Of a DNA stretch of 64,000 nucleotides, positions 10,920-19,284 are shown piece after piece. Numbering within the stretch: the first letter of the stretch is position 1; each line of letters starts with the position of its first letter. A program made the translations under genes and the position numbers. The stretch comes from Jannaschia rubra (GTDB lineage Bacteria; Pseudomonadota; Alphaproteobacteria; Rhodobacterales; Rhodobacteraceae): NCBI RefSeq assembly GCF_001403735.1, contig NZ_CXPG01000014.1, forward strand, positions 316,406-380,405, read 5' to 3'. The notes under the pieces are model-generated. The model was not told the origin of the DNA. It did no database searches and worked only from the letters and a program-made list of their open reading frames with translations.

Positions 10920-10938
10920 TCCGCGCCCGCGTGGTTAC

Positions 10939-11559
10939 ATGACCGCCATGCAGACGGCTTATCGACCACGGGGCCTTCACAGCCGCATCGTCCGGCTGGC
11001 CACGCTCATCCTTCCGGTGGCGGCGCTCGTCCTGCTGTCGACGCTGTTTCTGGTCGCGCGCCGGGTGAACCCCGAGGACGCGATCCCCTTCGCCGAGGTC
11101 GACGTGTCCGAACGCGCCCGCGACCAGCAGCTTACGGCGCCGCGGTTCACGGGCCTGTCGCAGGACGGCACGGCCTACGACTTCGTCGCCGATCGCGCCT
11201 TGCCCGACCCCGTAGATCCGCGCCGCATGTCGGCCATGACGGTGCGCCTCGACCTTGCCGATCCGGCAGGGGGCCGGTCGACCGTCGTGGCGGATACCGC
11301 CGAGGTTGATACCGGGGCGCGTACCCTGGCCGTCGAAGGCGACGTGCGGGTCGACACCTCCGCCGGCTACAGCCTCCGGGCGGGGCGGCTCCAGGGATCG
11401 CTCGACAGGCTCGACATCCTGGGCGACGGTCCGATCACCGGCGAAGGTCCGCTCGGGACGATCCGGGCTGGCGGCCTGCGGATCGACGAAGACGAAGGGG
11501 GCGCCGCGCGGCTGGTGTTCACCGGGGGCGTCGACCTGCTATACGTGCCGCCGAAATGA
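10939..11559 (+). CDS. lptC: LPS export system protein LptC
   Basis: 206-residue bitopic inner-membrane protein with one transmembrane helix at about residues 18-41 and a periplasmic beta-jellyroll. It passes lipopolysaccharide from the LptB2FG transporter to LptA. Identity rests on size, topology and the adjacent lptA-lptB genes, since LptC sequences diverge strongly. It overlaps lptA by ATGA. Confidence 0.85.
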   Translation: MTAMQTAYRPRGLHSRIVRLATLILPVAALVLLSTLFLVARRVNPEDAIPFAEVDVSERARDQQLTAPRFTGLSQDGTAYDFVADRALPDPVDPRRMSAMTVRLDLADPAGGRSTVVADTAEVDTGARTLAVEGDVRVDTSAGYSLRAGRLQGSLDRLDILGDGPITGEGPLGTIRAGGLRIDEDEGGAARLVFTGGVDLLYVPPK

Positions 11560-12056
11560 CCGGGATGGCCATGATGATCCTTCGCGCACTCGTCCTCACC
11601 ACCTTCGGGTTGCTCGCCGGGGCCGTCCATGCCCAAACCGCGGCCATCGGCTTCGGACAGGGCAACTTCGACCGCGCCGCCCCGGTCGAGGTCGCAGCCG
11701 ACAGCCTGGAGGTCGATCAGGCCACCGGCCGCGCCACCCTGACCGGCAACGTCGTGATCGCGCAGGGCGACCTGCGGCTGTCGGCGAACCTCGTCACCGT
11801 CGATTACGCCACGACAGGCGGCACGCGCAGCATCGAACGCCTGAACGCCACCGGCGACGTCCTCATCGTCGCGGGCGAGGATGCGGCCGAGGGGCAGGAG
11901 GCGGTCTATACCCTCGGCACGTCGGACATCCTGCTGTCGGGCGACGTTCTGGTGACGCAGGGGGGGAACACGCTTGCCGGGGACCGTCTGGCGATCAACC
12001 TGGAATCGGGTGCCGGCACGGTCACGGGCCGCGTCCGCACGACGTTGCAACCGTGA
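11556..12056 (+). CDS. lptA: LPS transport periplasmic protein LptA
   Basis: 166-residue periplasmic bridge protein with a signal peptide ending near residue 26 (AVHA/Q) and an OstA-like beta-jellyroll. The pattern PVEVAADSLEVDQATGRATL followed by GNVVIAQGDLRLSA is characteristic of the family. It carries LPS across the periplasm to LptD. Start and stop both overlap neighbours by 4 bp, so lptC-lptA-lptB form one translationally coupled unit. Confidence 0.92.
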   Translation: MTGMAMMILRALVLTTFGLLAGAVHAQTAAIGFGQGNFDRAAPVEVAADSLEVDQATGRATLTGNVVIAQGDLRLSANLVTVDYATTGGTRSIERLNATGDVLIVAGEDAAEGQEAVYTLGTSDILLSGDVLVTQGGNTLAGDRLAINLESGAGTVTGRVRTTLQP

Positions 12057-12826
12057 CCGCCCCCGCCCCCGACGGCACCGCCGCCCTGTCGGTCACCGAA
12101 GGCGACGGCGGCCTGGCCGTGCGCGGGCTGGGCAAATCCTACAACAAGCGCCCCGTGATCCACGACGTCACCATGGACCTTGCGCGCGGCGAGGTGGTGG
12201 CGCTGCTGGGGCCGAACGGATCGGGCAAGACGACGACATTCTATTGCATCGCGGGGCTCGTGCCGCCCGACAAGGGGCGCGTCACGCTGGACGGCGTCGA
12301 CCTGACCTTCCTGCCAATGTACCGCCGGGCACGGGCGGGCATCGGATACCTGCCGCAGGAGAACTCCATCTTCCGCGGCCTCTCGGTCGAGGACAACATC
12401 ATGGCTGTCCTGCAGGTGGCCGAGCCCAAGCGCCACCGCCGTCGCGAGCGGCTGGAGGAGCTGCTGGGCGACTTTCACATCGAACACCTGCGCCACGCGT
12501 CCGCCCGCGCGCTGTCGGGCGGGGAGCGGCGTCGCGTGGAGATCGCGCGCTGCCTAGCCGCGAACCCACGCTACCTGCTGCTCGACGAGCCCTTCGCGGG
12601 GGTCGATCCAATTTCGGTAGCCGATATCCGTGGTCTCGTGATCGAACTCAAGGAACGCGGTATCGGCGTCCTCATCACCGACCACAACGTCCGCGAGACG
12701 CTGGAGATTGTCGATCGTGCCTATATCCTGCACGACGGCGGCATGCTGATGTCGGGCAGTCCGGCGGAGGTGGTCGCCAACGACAACGTCCGGCGTGTCT
12801 ATCTGGGCGACAGCTTCTCGCGTTAG
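12053..12826 (+). CDS. lptB: LPS export ABC transporter ATPase LptB
   Basis: 257-residue cytoplasmic ATPase powering LPS extraction. Walker A GPNGSGKT (53-60), signature LSGGE (154-158) and Walker B LLLDEP (175-180) are present, as is the LptB-typical GIGYLPQENSIFRGLSVEDN block around residues 97-115. The GTG start overlaps the lptA stop (GTGA); about 20 residues precede the conserved domain, so a slightly later start is possible. LptF/LptG are not in the window. Confidence 0.95.
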   Translation: MTAPAPDGTAALSVTEGDGGLAVRGLGKSYNKRPVIHDVTMDLARGEVVALLGPNGSGKTTTFYCIAGLVPPDKGRVTLDGVDLTFLPMYRRARAGIGYLPQENSIFRGLSVEDNIMAVLQVAEPKRHRRRERLEELLGDFHIEHLRHASARALSGGERRRVEIARCLAANPRYLLLDEPFAGVDPISVADIRGLVIELKERGIGVLITDHNVRETLEIVDRAYILHDGGMLMSGSPAEVVANDNVRRVYLGDSFSR

Positions 12827-13024
12827 CCGATCTGCCGCTTTGCGGTTGACTCGGGCCCGCTTCCGTCGCCCAATCGGGGGATGGAGCCCCGCTCTCATGC
12901 CCTCTGTTCCCACGGCTGGAACGCATGTCAAGACCGCCGCCGGACAGGCGGGCCGGTGGCCGGAACCCCAAGCGTTTCCGCAAGTTAATCCAACAGCTCC
13001 CCCATTCCATCCGCAGGAGACATC
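12827..13024 (+). promoter_or_regulatory. lptB-hpf intergenic region with a possible promoter
   Basis: 198 bp without a credible gene. TTGACT at 12846-12851 with a 17-bp spacer to CCCAAT (12869-12874) is a possible sigma70-type promoter with a good -35 and a poor -10. In many other alphaproteobacteria rpoN sits between lptB and hpf; no rpoN is present here. Confidence 0.25.
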
Positions 13025-13594
13025 ATGCGCTATCAGATCACCGGCAAGCAGATCGACATCGGCGAGGCGCTTCAGACCCATGTGAAGACCGAGCTGGGGT
13101 CCGTGATCGAGAAATACGCCCAGCGTCCTACCGACGCGCAGGTGACCTTCTCGAAGTCGGCGCATGAGCATGTCTGCGAGGCGACGATCCACCTGTCGAC
13201 CGGCCTGACGACCACGGCCAAGGGGAAGGCGACGGAGATCTATGCCGCATTCGACGCCTGCGCCGAGAAGATGGACAAGCAGTTGCGCCGCTACAAGCGC
13301 CGCTTGAAAAGCCACCACCAGGTGCGCGCGCAGCCGGTTGAAGTCTCGGGGGCCTCTTCGTATATCCTCGCCGCGGACGAGGGGGATGATGAGCCCGAGA
13401 GCCTCAACCCCGTGATCGTGGCCGAGATGCAGACGAAGATCCCATCGCTTTCGGTCGGCGAGGCGGTGATGCAGATGGAGATCGCCGGCGCCCCGGTGCT
13501 GGTGTTCAAGAACGAGAAGGGCGGCGGGGTGAACGTGGTCTACCGGCGCGAAGACGGAAACGTCGGCTGGATCGATCCCGTCACCGGCACCTGA
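13025..13594 (+). CDS. hpf: Ribosome hibernation promoting factor, long form
   Basis: 189-residue protein that dimerises 70S ribosomes into inactive 100S particles in stationary phase. The N-terminal sigma54-modulation/S30EA domain spans about residues 1-100 and a C-terminal dimerisation domain about 125-185 (IVAEMQTKIPSLSVGEAV ... NVVYRREDGNVGWI), which makes it the long type. An AGGAGA site precedes the ATG. ptsN follows 32 bp downstream, a common pairing. Confidence 0.94.
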   Translation: MRYQITGKQIDIGEALQTHVKTELGSVIEKYAQRPTDAQVTFSKSAHEHVCEATIHLSTGLTTTAKGKATEIYAAFDACAEKMDKQLRRYKRRLKSHHQVRAQPVEVSGASSYILAADEGDDEPESLNPVIVAEMQTKIPSLSVGEAVMQMEIAGAPVLVFKNEKGGGVNVVYRREDGNVGWIDPVTGT

Positions 13595-13626
13595 ACCCGC
13601 CCGAGCAGGCGGAGCGAGGACGAGCG

Positions 13627-14091
13627 ATGCAACTGGGCGAACTCCTGGATCCGAAGGCCGTCAAGGTCGTCCCCAAGACGTCGAGCAAGAAGCGCCTGTT
13701 CTGCGATCTGGCCGAGGCCGCGCGCCAGCTTTACGGCGTCAATTACGACGAGGCCTTTTCCGCCCTGCAGGACAGGGAGGCGCTGGGAACCACGGGCGTG
13801 GGTGGCGGTGTCGCCCTGCCCCATGCGCGGCTGTCCGGCCTTGACCGGGTCCATGGCGTGTTCATGCGGCTCGAGACGCCGCTCGATTTCGATGCCACCG
13901 ATCGCAAGCCCGTCGATCTTGTCTTCGCGCTGTTCGCGCCGGAAGGCGCGGGCGTCGCGCATCTCAAGGCGCTGGCGCTGGTGTCCCGCACGCTGCGCGA
14001 TGCCGGCACATGCGCCAAGCTGCGGGCGAACGACGACCCGGCCGTCCTGCACACGGTCCTGACCGAAGCGCAGAAGTCCGAAGCCGCCTAG
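13627..14091 (+). CDS. ptsN: PTS IIA-like nitrogen regulatory protein EIIA-Ntr
   Basis: 154-residue phosphoacceptor of the nitrogen PTS (PtsP-NPr-EIIA-Ntr), a regulatory rather than sugar-transporting system. The phosphorylated histidine is His66 in the motif VALPHARLSGL. It follows hpf in the usual order. The stop region overlaps the convergent sulfotransferase gene by 4 bp. Confidence 0.95.
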   Translation: MQLGELLDPKAVKVVPKTSSKKRLFCDLAEAARQLYGVNYDEAFSALQDREALGTTGVGGGVALPHARLSGLDRVHGVFMRLETPLDFDATDRKPVDLVFALFAPEGAGVAHLKALALVSRTLRDAGTCAKLRANDDPAVLHTVLTEAQKSEAA

Positions 14092-15458
14092 CTGTTCGAC
14101 AGCCGCTTGAACCCTAAGTTCAGAAAGTCCCGTCGATAGGCCTCCATGCAGGCCTCCTCGGTCGCGTCCGTGACCATCGATGGCGGCATTTGCGGCAGGA
14201 CGAAGAGCACCGGGCGCTTTCCCGCACGGACGGCCAGTGTGTCGAGTTCCTCCTGCGCCTCGCTCTCGCGGATCAGGCGCTGCGGCAGGACGGCTTGCGC
14301 CATCCCGGCCAGAAGCGCGCTCTGGCTTGTCCATTCGGGCTCCGCCGGCAGGGATGACTGGCCGCCGAGATTGGCCCTGAGGAACCCTAGAAACCCAAGG
14401 AACGCCGCCATTGGATCGCCCTTCAGGTCGAGACCGTGCTGGTTGGTCAGGATGCGGCGCAGGGTGTTGGCCTGCGGTCCCCGCCCCGTCTGCATCGCGC
14501 AGAACGCGTCGTGTGCCCGCATCAGCGGATGACGCAGGACCGCGAAGCTGACGAAGCCCTTGTGCCGCCGCATCCAGGGGCGAAGCTGCTTCTGCGTCAG
14601 GCCCTCGACCGGGGCTCGGCCGTCCAGCGCCGTCAGCCAGTCGCGCACCGCGTCCGTCGGCCCGCCAGGCACCGGGATCGCCAGCAGGGCGCTGTCGTTC
14701 GCGGCCATCAGGCTGCCCGGGTTCGGACTCTGCGCGGGTTCCGTCTGCACCGACCGCGTAAGCAAGAACGGGTCGAGCCGCATGAGGTGGGCACGCATCT
14801 CCTCGGGGTTCTCGACCTTGTCCTCGATATCGCCGGGGTTCTGCCGCTTGAGCTTGCCGGGCACTTCCGACAGCCTGTCCGTGGACCCGAGGAAGGCCGC
14901 GAGGCCGTTCAGCACCTCCAGATCGCCGATATCGTCATAGCCGATCCAGAAGGCCGTCTGACCGGTCAGTTGCAGATGCCGCTGGATGCGGTCGCGGAAC
15001 GCGCGCTGCCGGGCGACCAGCCTGTCGAAGGCGGCTGCGTCGAAGACTGCCTTGCCTGCCTTCGACATCTTCGGATTGGTCAGGCGCCATTGTCCCGTCT
15101 GCCGAGCGATGGCGAGCGAGACGTAGCTGTCCAGCGGATTGCGCGTCAGCACCACCTTGGCGATGCGCGGGTCGTCCAGCACAGGCGCCACCACGCGGGG
15201 GTCGTGATCGTGGAAGAACCGGAACCCGGTCAGGCCGCCCTCGCCCGTGATCGCGCGCAGGAGCGGCAGCGGGTCGGCTTCGCGCGCGGACAGGTCGATG
15301 CCGAACAGTTCGGTCCGGTTGTGGGCTCCCATGAAGACGGGATTGAACGCCTCGCCGAAGGAGCGGACGTCCGACAGGGTGTTCAGCGATTCCTCCAGGT
15401 GGTTGGAGCCGGTCCGCATCTCGGCAAACAGGACGAAGGCGTCGAACCTATCCGGCAT
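14088..15458 (-). CDS. Sulfotransferase family protein (NodH-like)
   Basis: 456-residue protein with a PAPS-dependent sulfotransferase domain in its N-terminal half: 5'-phosphosulfate loop AEMRTGSNHLEESL near the start and 3'-phosphate motif VVLTRNPLDSYVSLA around residue 105. The C-terminal half contains a second sulfotransferase-2-like stretch, FAVLRHPLMRAHDAF, so the protein may have two related domains. The ATG at 15458 overlaps the upstream glycosyltransferase gene by 11 bp; a TTG at 15488 is an alternative start. Context suggests it sulfates the glycan made by the cluster; cysQ upstream would remove the PAP product. The acceptor is unknown. Confidence 0.8.
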   Translation of the reverse strand: MPDRFDAFVLFAEMRTGSNHLEESLNTLSDVRSFGEAFNPVFMGAHNRTELFGIDLSAREADPLPLLRAITGEGGLTGFRFFHDHDPRVVAPVLDDPRIAKVVLTRNPLDSYVSLAIARQTGQWRLTNPKMSKAGKAVFDAAAFDRLVARQRAFRDRIQRHLQLTGQTAFWIGYDDIGDLEVLNGLAAFLGSTDRLSEVPGKLKRQNPGDIEDKVENPEEMRAHLMRLDPFLLTRSVQTEPAQSPNPGSLMAANDSALLAIPVPGGPTDAVRDWLTALDGRAPVEGLTQKQLRPWMRRHKGFVSFAVLRHPLMRAHDAFCAMQTGRGPQANTLRRILTNQHGLDLKGDPMAAFLGFLGFLRANLGGQSSLPAEPEWTSQSALLAGMAQAVLPQRLIRESEAQEELDTLAVRAGKRPVLFVLPQMPPSMVTDATEEACMEAYRRDFLNLGFKRLSNS

Positions 15459-17139
15459 GGCGCTGGGCGGCGGGGCCGCGGTCTGCAATCGTACCGTTGC
15501 TGTCGAAGTTGCCCATCACCAGCGGCTTGACCCCGCCGTTGCGCAGCCGAAACAGGAAGTCCGGGATCCCCCGCGTGTCGCGCATGGCCGGCAGATCGGT
15601 GAGGCGCCGGGGGCCGGGGCCGGACATCTCGTCCATGACGGCGCGCAGGCGTTCCGGTGGGTCAGCCAGGAAATCCGCAAGCGTCCACTGGTGCACCCGC
15701 GCGGCGACACCGGGCGTCCGCAGGGTCCGCAGAAAGACAAGCTCCGCGCGTTGCAGGCGCGCGGCCTCGGCCTTTACCGTGTCGAAGTCGGCGTTCGACG
15801 CGCTGAGCGGTACGGCCCAGGCGCCCGAGACCGCCACGATGGTGGCATTGGGATCACGCGCGATGAACGGCACGACGTCCTGCGCGTCGCCGGGTCCGAA
15901 CAGGAAGGTCTGCCGCTCGCCCCGCGTGGACCAGAGCAGGTTGCTCAGGAACTGCGTCGGGCGGTAGTCGCGCAATGCGGCGCTGTCGGAGAGGCAGCCG
16001 TTCATCACCGTCTCGCCGCCCGCGAACTCGGCCCGGTCCGGAGCATAGAGATGGCCGTGCACGCGGCCACCCAACCGGCCCGACAGCCAGGAGCCGAAAT
16101 CCTCGAACAGCTGGTCCAGCCCGGAAAACACGTTGTAGCGCGCGCAGGTCAGGCCGTTCTCGAACCCCGGCGCGGGAAAGCGGGCCTGCGAATAGAGACC
16201 GGGCCGCCCCTGCCCCCGACGTTCGTTCGCCTTGGAGAAGACGCGGTCGATCTTGCCGGGGTTGGGCTCGGCCCGGCGCGTCGCAGTCCGGTTGTCATCG
16301 AGGAACGTCGCATAAAGCCCCTCCGCCCGCGGCCAGATCTTGCGTGCCACGAAGCAGTCCGACCGTTCCAGCAGCGGTTGATGGTCGTCGTAGAAGATGT
16401 GCGGCTTGCCGTGGACATCGAACTTCGACAGCGTCAGGGGCCGGCTTTCGACCTGCGTGGAATACCGGCGGGTGAGCGACTGGAAATAGCTTTCGTCCGG
16501 TATCCAGACCTTGCTGAAATAGCTGTCGATCGCAGCCCGGTCGGGCGCCGTCAGGATGGAATCGAGGGTCCGCCGCGTCAGGCACCACCACTGGCTGCCC
16601 AGATGCGGCGAGACGCCGGGCGGGATCCGTCGCTTCAACCCCAGACGGCGCTGGACCGCGACATAGGCATCGAAGAGACGCCGGTGCCGCCGCCAGGAGA
16701 ACGGGAACCGCAAGGTGAAGCGTTCCTCCTCCAACCCGTCCACGGTCCAGGTGACGTGGTCGGTGGTGACGGATTCGATGAAATCGGTCTCGGGGTGGGC
16801 GTCGAGATAGTCGCGCAACTCAGCCACCGGCCGGAGCGGCAGGCACGAGCCGGAGGCGAGGAAGACGTGACGGACGTCCGGAAAGTCCTTCAGAAGCCGG
16901 GCGGACGCCATCTGCGTCGCCCGGACGATGGACCAGGTACCCCATTCGACGCGGGTGCGCCGCGAGAACCGGATCAGCGGCTCATCTGCCAGGCGGTCGC
17001 GGAACTGCTGGAAAAGGCGCGGCCGCACCTTGCCGTCGACATGCACGACGACGGGGCAGCCGTTCGCCGCGAAATAGCGGGCCACCTGCTCGGCCCGGTC
17101 GAAGGCCGTGTGGACCAGAAGGACGAAGCCCAGGGTCAC
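15448..17139 (-). CDS. GT14-type glycosyltransferase (core-2/I-branching-like) with long C-terminal domain
   Basis: 563-residue protein. The N-terminal 250 residues match the Branch (beta-1,6-N-acetylglucosaminyltransferase, GT14) fold: FVLLVHTAFDRAEQVARYF at the N-terminus, VVHVDGK, FLASGSCLPLRP, SQWWCLTRR and the PDESYFQSL acidic motif. The C-terminal half (about 250-563) looks like the DUF5928-type extension found fused to such enzymes in Rhodobacteraceae and has no assigned function. The GTG start overlaps the preceding stop as GTGA. It probably adds a sugar branch to a surface glycan. The specific sugar is not determinable from sequence. Confidence 0.85.
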   Translation of the reverse strand: MTLGFVLLVHTAFDRAEQVARYFAANGCPVVVHVDGKVRPRLFQQFRDRLADEPLIRFSRRTRVEWGTWSIVRATQMASARLLKDFPDVRHVFLASGSCLPLRPVAELRDYLDAHPETDFIESVTTDHVTWTVDGLEEERFTLRFPFSWRRHRRLFDAYVAVQRRLGLKRRIPPGVSPHLGSQWWCLTRRTLDSILTAPDRAAIDSYFSKVWIPDESYFQSLTRRYSTQVESRPLTLSKFDVHGKPHIFYDDHQPLLERSDCFVARKIWPRAEGLYATFLDDNRTATRRAEPNPGKIDRVFSKANERRGQGRPGLYSQARFPAPGFENGLTCARYNVFSGLDQLFEDFGSWLSGRLGGRVHGHLYAPDRAEFAGGETVMNGCLSDSAALRDYRPTQFLSNLLWSTRGERQTFLFGPGDAQDVVPFIARDPNATIVAVSGAWAVPLSASNADFDTVKAEAARLQRAELVFLRTLRTPGVAARVHQWTLADFLADPPERLRAVMDEMSGPGPRRLTDLPAMRDTRGIPDFLFRLRNGGVKPLVMGNFDSNGTIADRGPAAQRHAG

Positions 17140-18146
17140 GCCCAGTTCCCCTTCGAGATCAGGCCGAGGATTTCCAGCTGACGCCAGTTGATATAGCGCT
17201 CCGACCACTTGCACCAGAGGTCGGTCTGCCCATCCAGACCGCCGGCATAGGTCCGGTATTCGCCCGCGCCGCGATAGTGTTCGGACCGCTCTGCCTCCTC
17301 CGCCGCACGGTCGACGAACAGCGACAGGAACTTGGCATGGAGAAGGACGCCGGTCGTCTTCTCGCCGCCGCCGGCATCGTAGGTGAGGTTGAGGCCCCGC
17401 GGCAACAGCGCGTGGGTCGAGCTGACGTAGACGAAATCGCGGTGCCACCGGACCAGGGGCACCTTGTTGAGCGCAGGCGCCTTGCGCGGCCGGTCCGCAA
17501 AGAAGGTCCGCGCCCGCACGCCCCCCTGGATCCAGAGGTTGCCGTACATCGGGTTGCGCTCGAACATATAGTTGCCACTGTCGAACCAGGAGGCGATCTC
17601 GAAGGGGTTCTGACCTTCGTGATAGGATCGGCCGCCGATCGGACCCTTGGGATACATGTCGAGGATCATGGCCCCGAAGCTGCGGACCGAACTTGCGTCG
17701 AGCCAGTCGGTCAGCGCGCGCAACGGGCGCGTGTCGCAGAAGGGGTAGACCAGGAATTCGTCCACATCGACGGTCAGGCACCAGTGCCGGTGGGCGTGCT
17801 GGCGCAACAGCCAGTTCAACCAGTCGACGCCGTAGGCCGCATCGGCATAGCTTGCCCGCGTCCGCCAGACCGACACATCGGGCTGCGCGGCCAGATAGTC
17901 GCAGGTGCCGTCGTCCGACCCATTGTCGACGAACAGGAAATGATCGACCCCCTGCGCGCGGTAGTAGTCGAGGAAATAGGGCAGCCGCGCGCGCTCGTTC
18001 CGCACGGTGGACGCGGCCAGGATCGCACCCGGCCCGAAGCTTCGGGTCCGGTCGCGCACGACCCGGAGCTGCCGCCGGCGCCTGAAGGCGCGCGCACGCC
18101 AATAACGACGGCGCAGACGCATCCGGTAGGATGAGATCAGTCCCAT
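17136..18146 (-). CDS. Glycosyltransferase family 2-like protein (first of two paralogs)
   Basis: 336-residue cytoplasmic glycosyltransferase with a strongly basic N-terminus (residues 10-30, possible membrane contact), a GT-A fold (ASTVRNERARLPYFLDYYR, VDNGSDDGT) and a metal-binding DxD motif (LTVDVDEFLVYPF). It resembles the PF13704-type family. It is clearly paralogous to the gene at 18262-19278: shared blocks include RLPYFL, FLFVDN.SDDGT, VPLVRW and YVSSTH.LLPR. It is coupled to the GT14 gene downstream by GTGA. Confidence 0.87.
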   Translation of the reverse strand: MGLISSYRMRLRRRYWRARAFRRRRQLRVVRDRTRSFGPGAILAASTVRNERARLPYFLDYYRAQGVDHFLFVDNGSDDGTCDYLAAQPDVSVWRTRASYADAAYGVDWLNWLLRQHAHRHWCLTVDVDEFLVYPFCDTRPLRALTDWLDASSVRSFGAMILDMYPKGPIGGRSYHEGQNPFEIASWFDSGNYMFERNPMYGNLWIQGGVRARTFFADRPRKAPALNKVPLVRWHRDFVYVSSTHALLPRGLNLTYDAGGGEKTTGVLLHAKFLSLFVDRAAEEAERSEHYRGAGEYRTYAGGLDGQTDLWCKWSERYINWRQLEILGLISKGNWA

Positions 18147-18261
18147 CGCCCGGCCACCCCCTCCGTTGGCGCCGATCCGGCCATCCCCATGTCTCCGGTC
18201 ACGATTCTGGCCGGAATTGCAACCCGGTGATCGGCGGGGCCCTCGGGCAACCGTCGCGCCG

Positions 18262-19278
18262 TCATTGCCAGCCGCCCCGCGACATCAGGCCCAGCGCCTC
18301 GAGCTGACGCCAGCCGGCATAGCGCGTGGACCGCTCGCACCAGAGCACCGGACCCCCGCGCAGCGCGTCGTAGTATCCGGCATAGAGGTCCGAGTTCTCG
18401 AAATGCTGCCGCCGCGTCCGTTCCTCCGCCGACTTGGCCAGGATCTGGGGCAGGAACTTGGTGTGCAGCAGCACGCCCGTCGGCGCCTCGGACCCCGTCT
18501 CGCAATAGACTCGGTTCAGGCGGCGCGGCAGGAGCGAATGGGTCGAACTGACGTAGGCATAGCGGCGGTTCCACCGCACCAGCGGAACCTTCGACAGGGT
18601 GGGTGCCCGGCGCGGATCGGCGGCAAAGAACGCGCGGGCGCGCGGTCCGCCCTGCACCCAGAGGTTCTGCAGGCGCGGCTGTCGCAGCATGACGTAGTTG
18701 CCCGCATCGAACCAGGGCAGGGCCGCCACGGGATCCTCCTCAGGACCGCCCTCTCCCAAGGGACCGCGCGGATACATGTCGAGCATCAGCGCCCCCATCG
18801 ACGACCGTCCCGTCAGGTCGAGCCAGTCGGTCAGCGCGCCCAGCGGCCGGCGGTCGTGGTGGGCATAGACGAACAACTCGTCCGCATCGAGCGTCAGGCA
18901 CCAGTGCCCGTGCCCGTGCCGCGCCAGCAGGACCGTCAGCCAGTCGACCCCGAAGCGCGACGCCTTGTATCCATGCGGCGTGGTCCAGACCGAGACATCC
19001 GCCTGCTCGGCCAGAAAGGCCGCCGTCCCGTCGTCGCTGGCGTTGTCGACGAACAGGAAGCGGTCCACGCCCAGTGCACGGTGATGGCGGAGGAAGTAGG
19101 GCAAGCGACCCATCTCGTTGCGCACTGTCGCGAAAGCCAGGATCGCGCCGGACGCGATGTCGCGGGTCCGGTCGGCGAGCGGTGACAGCTGGCTGCGTTT
19201 GGCAAAGGACCGGGCGAGGAGGCGGCGGCGGCGCCAGCGGAGGCGGTAGGCCGCCCATAAGTCGTGCGCCGCTGCCAT
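18262..19278 (-). CDS. Glycosyltransferase family 2-like protein (second paralog)
   Basis: 338-residue tandem paralog of the 17136-18146 gene with the same architecture: basic N-terminus (WRRRRLLARSF), FATVRNEMGRLPYFLRHHR, VDNASDDGT, and DxD motif LTLDADELFVYAH. It starts 6 bp after the galU stop, so it is almost certainly co-transcribed with galU. A 115-bp spacer with no obvious signal separates it from its paralog. The two copies have diverged well beyond recent duplication and may add different sugars. Confidence 0.87.
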   Translation of the reverse strand: MAAAHDLWAAYRLRWRRRRLLARSFAKRSQLSPLADRTRDIASGAILAFATVRNEMGRLPYFLRHHRALGVDRFLFVDNASDDGTAAFLAEQADVSVWTTPHGYKASRFGVDWLTVLLARHGHGHWCLTLDADELFVYAHHDRRPLGALTDWLDLTGRSSMGALMLDMYPRGPLGEGGPEEDPVAALPWFDAGNYVMLRQPRLQNLWVQGGPRARAFFAADPRRAPTLSKVPLVRWNRRYAYVSSTHSLLPRRLNRVYCETGSEAPTGVLLHTKFLPQILAKSAEERTRRQHFENSDLYAGYYDALRGGPVLWCERSTRYAGWRQLEALGLMSRGGWQ

Positions 19279-19284
19279 GCGCCC

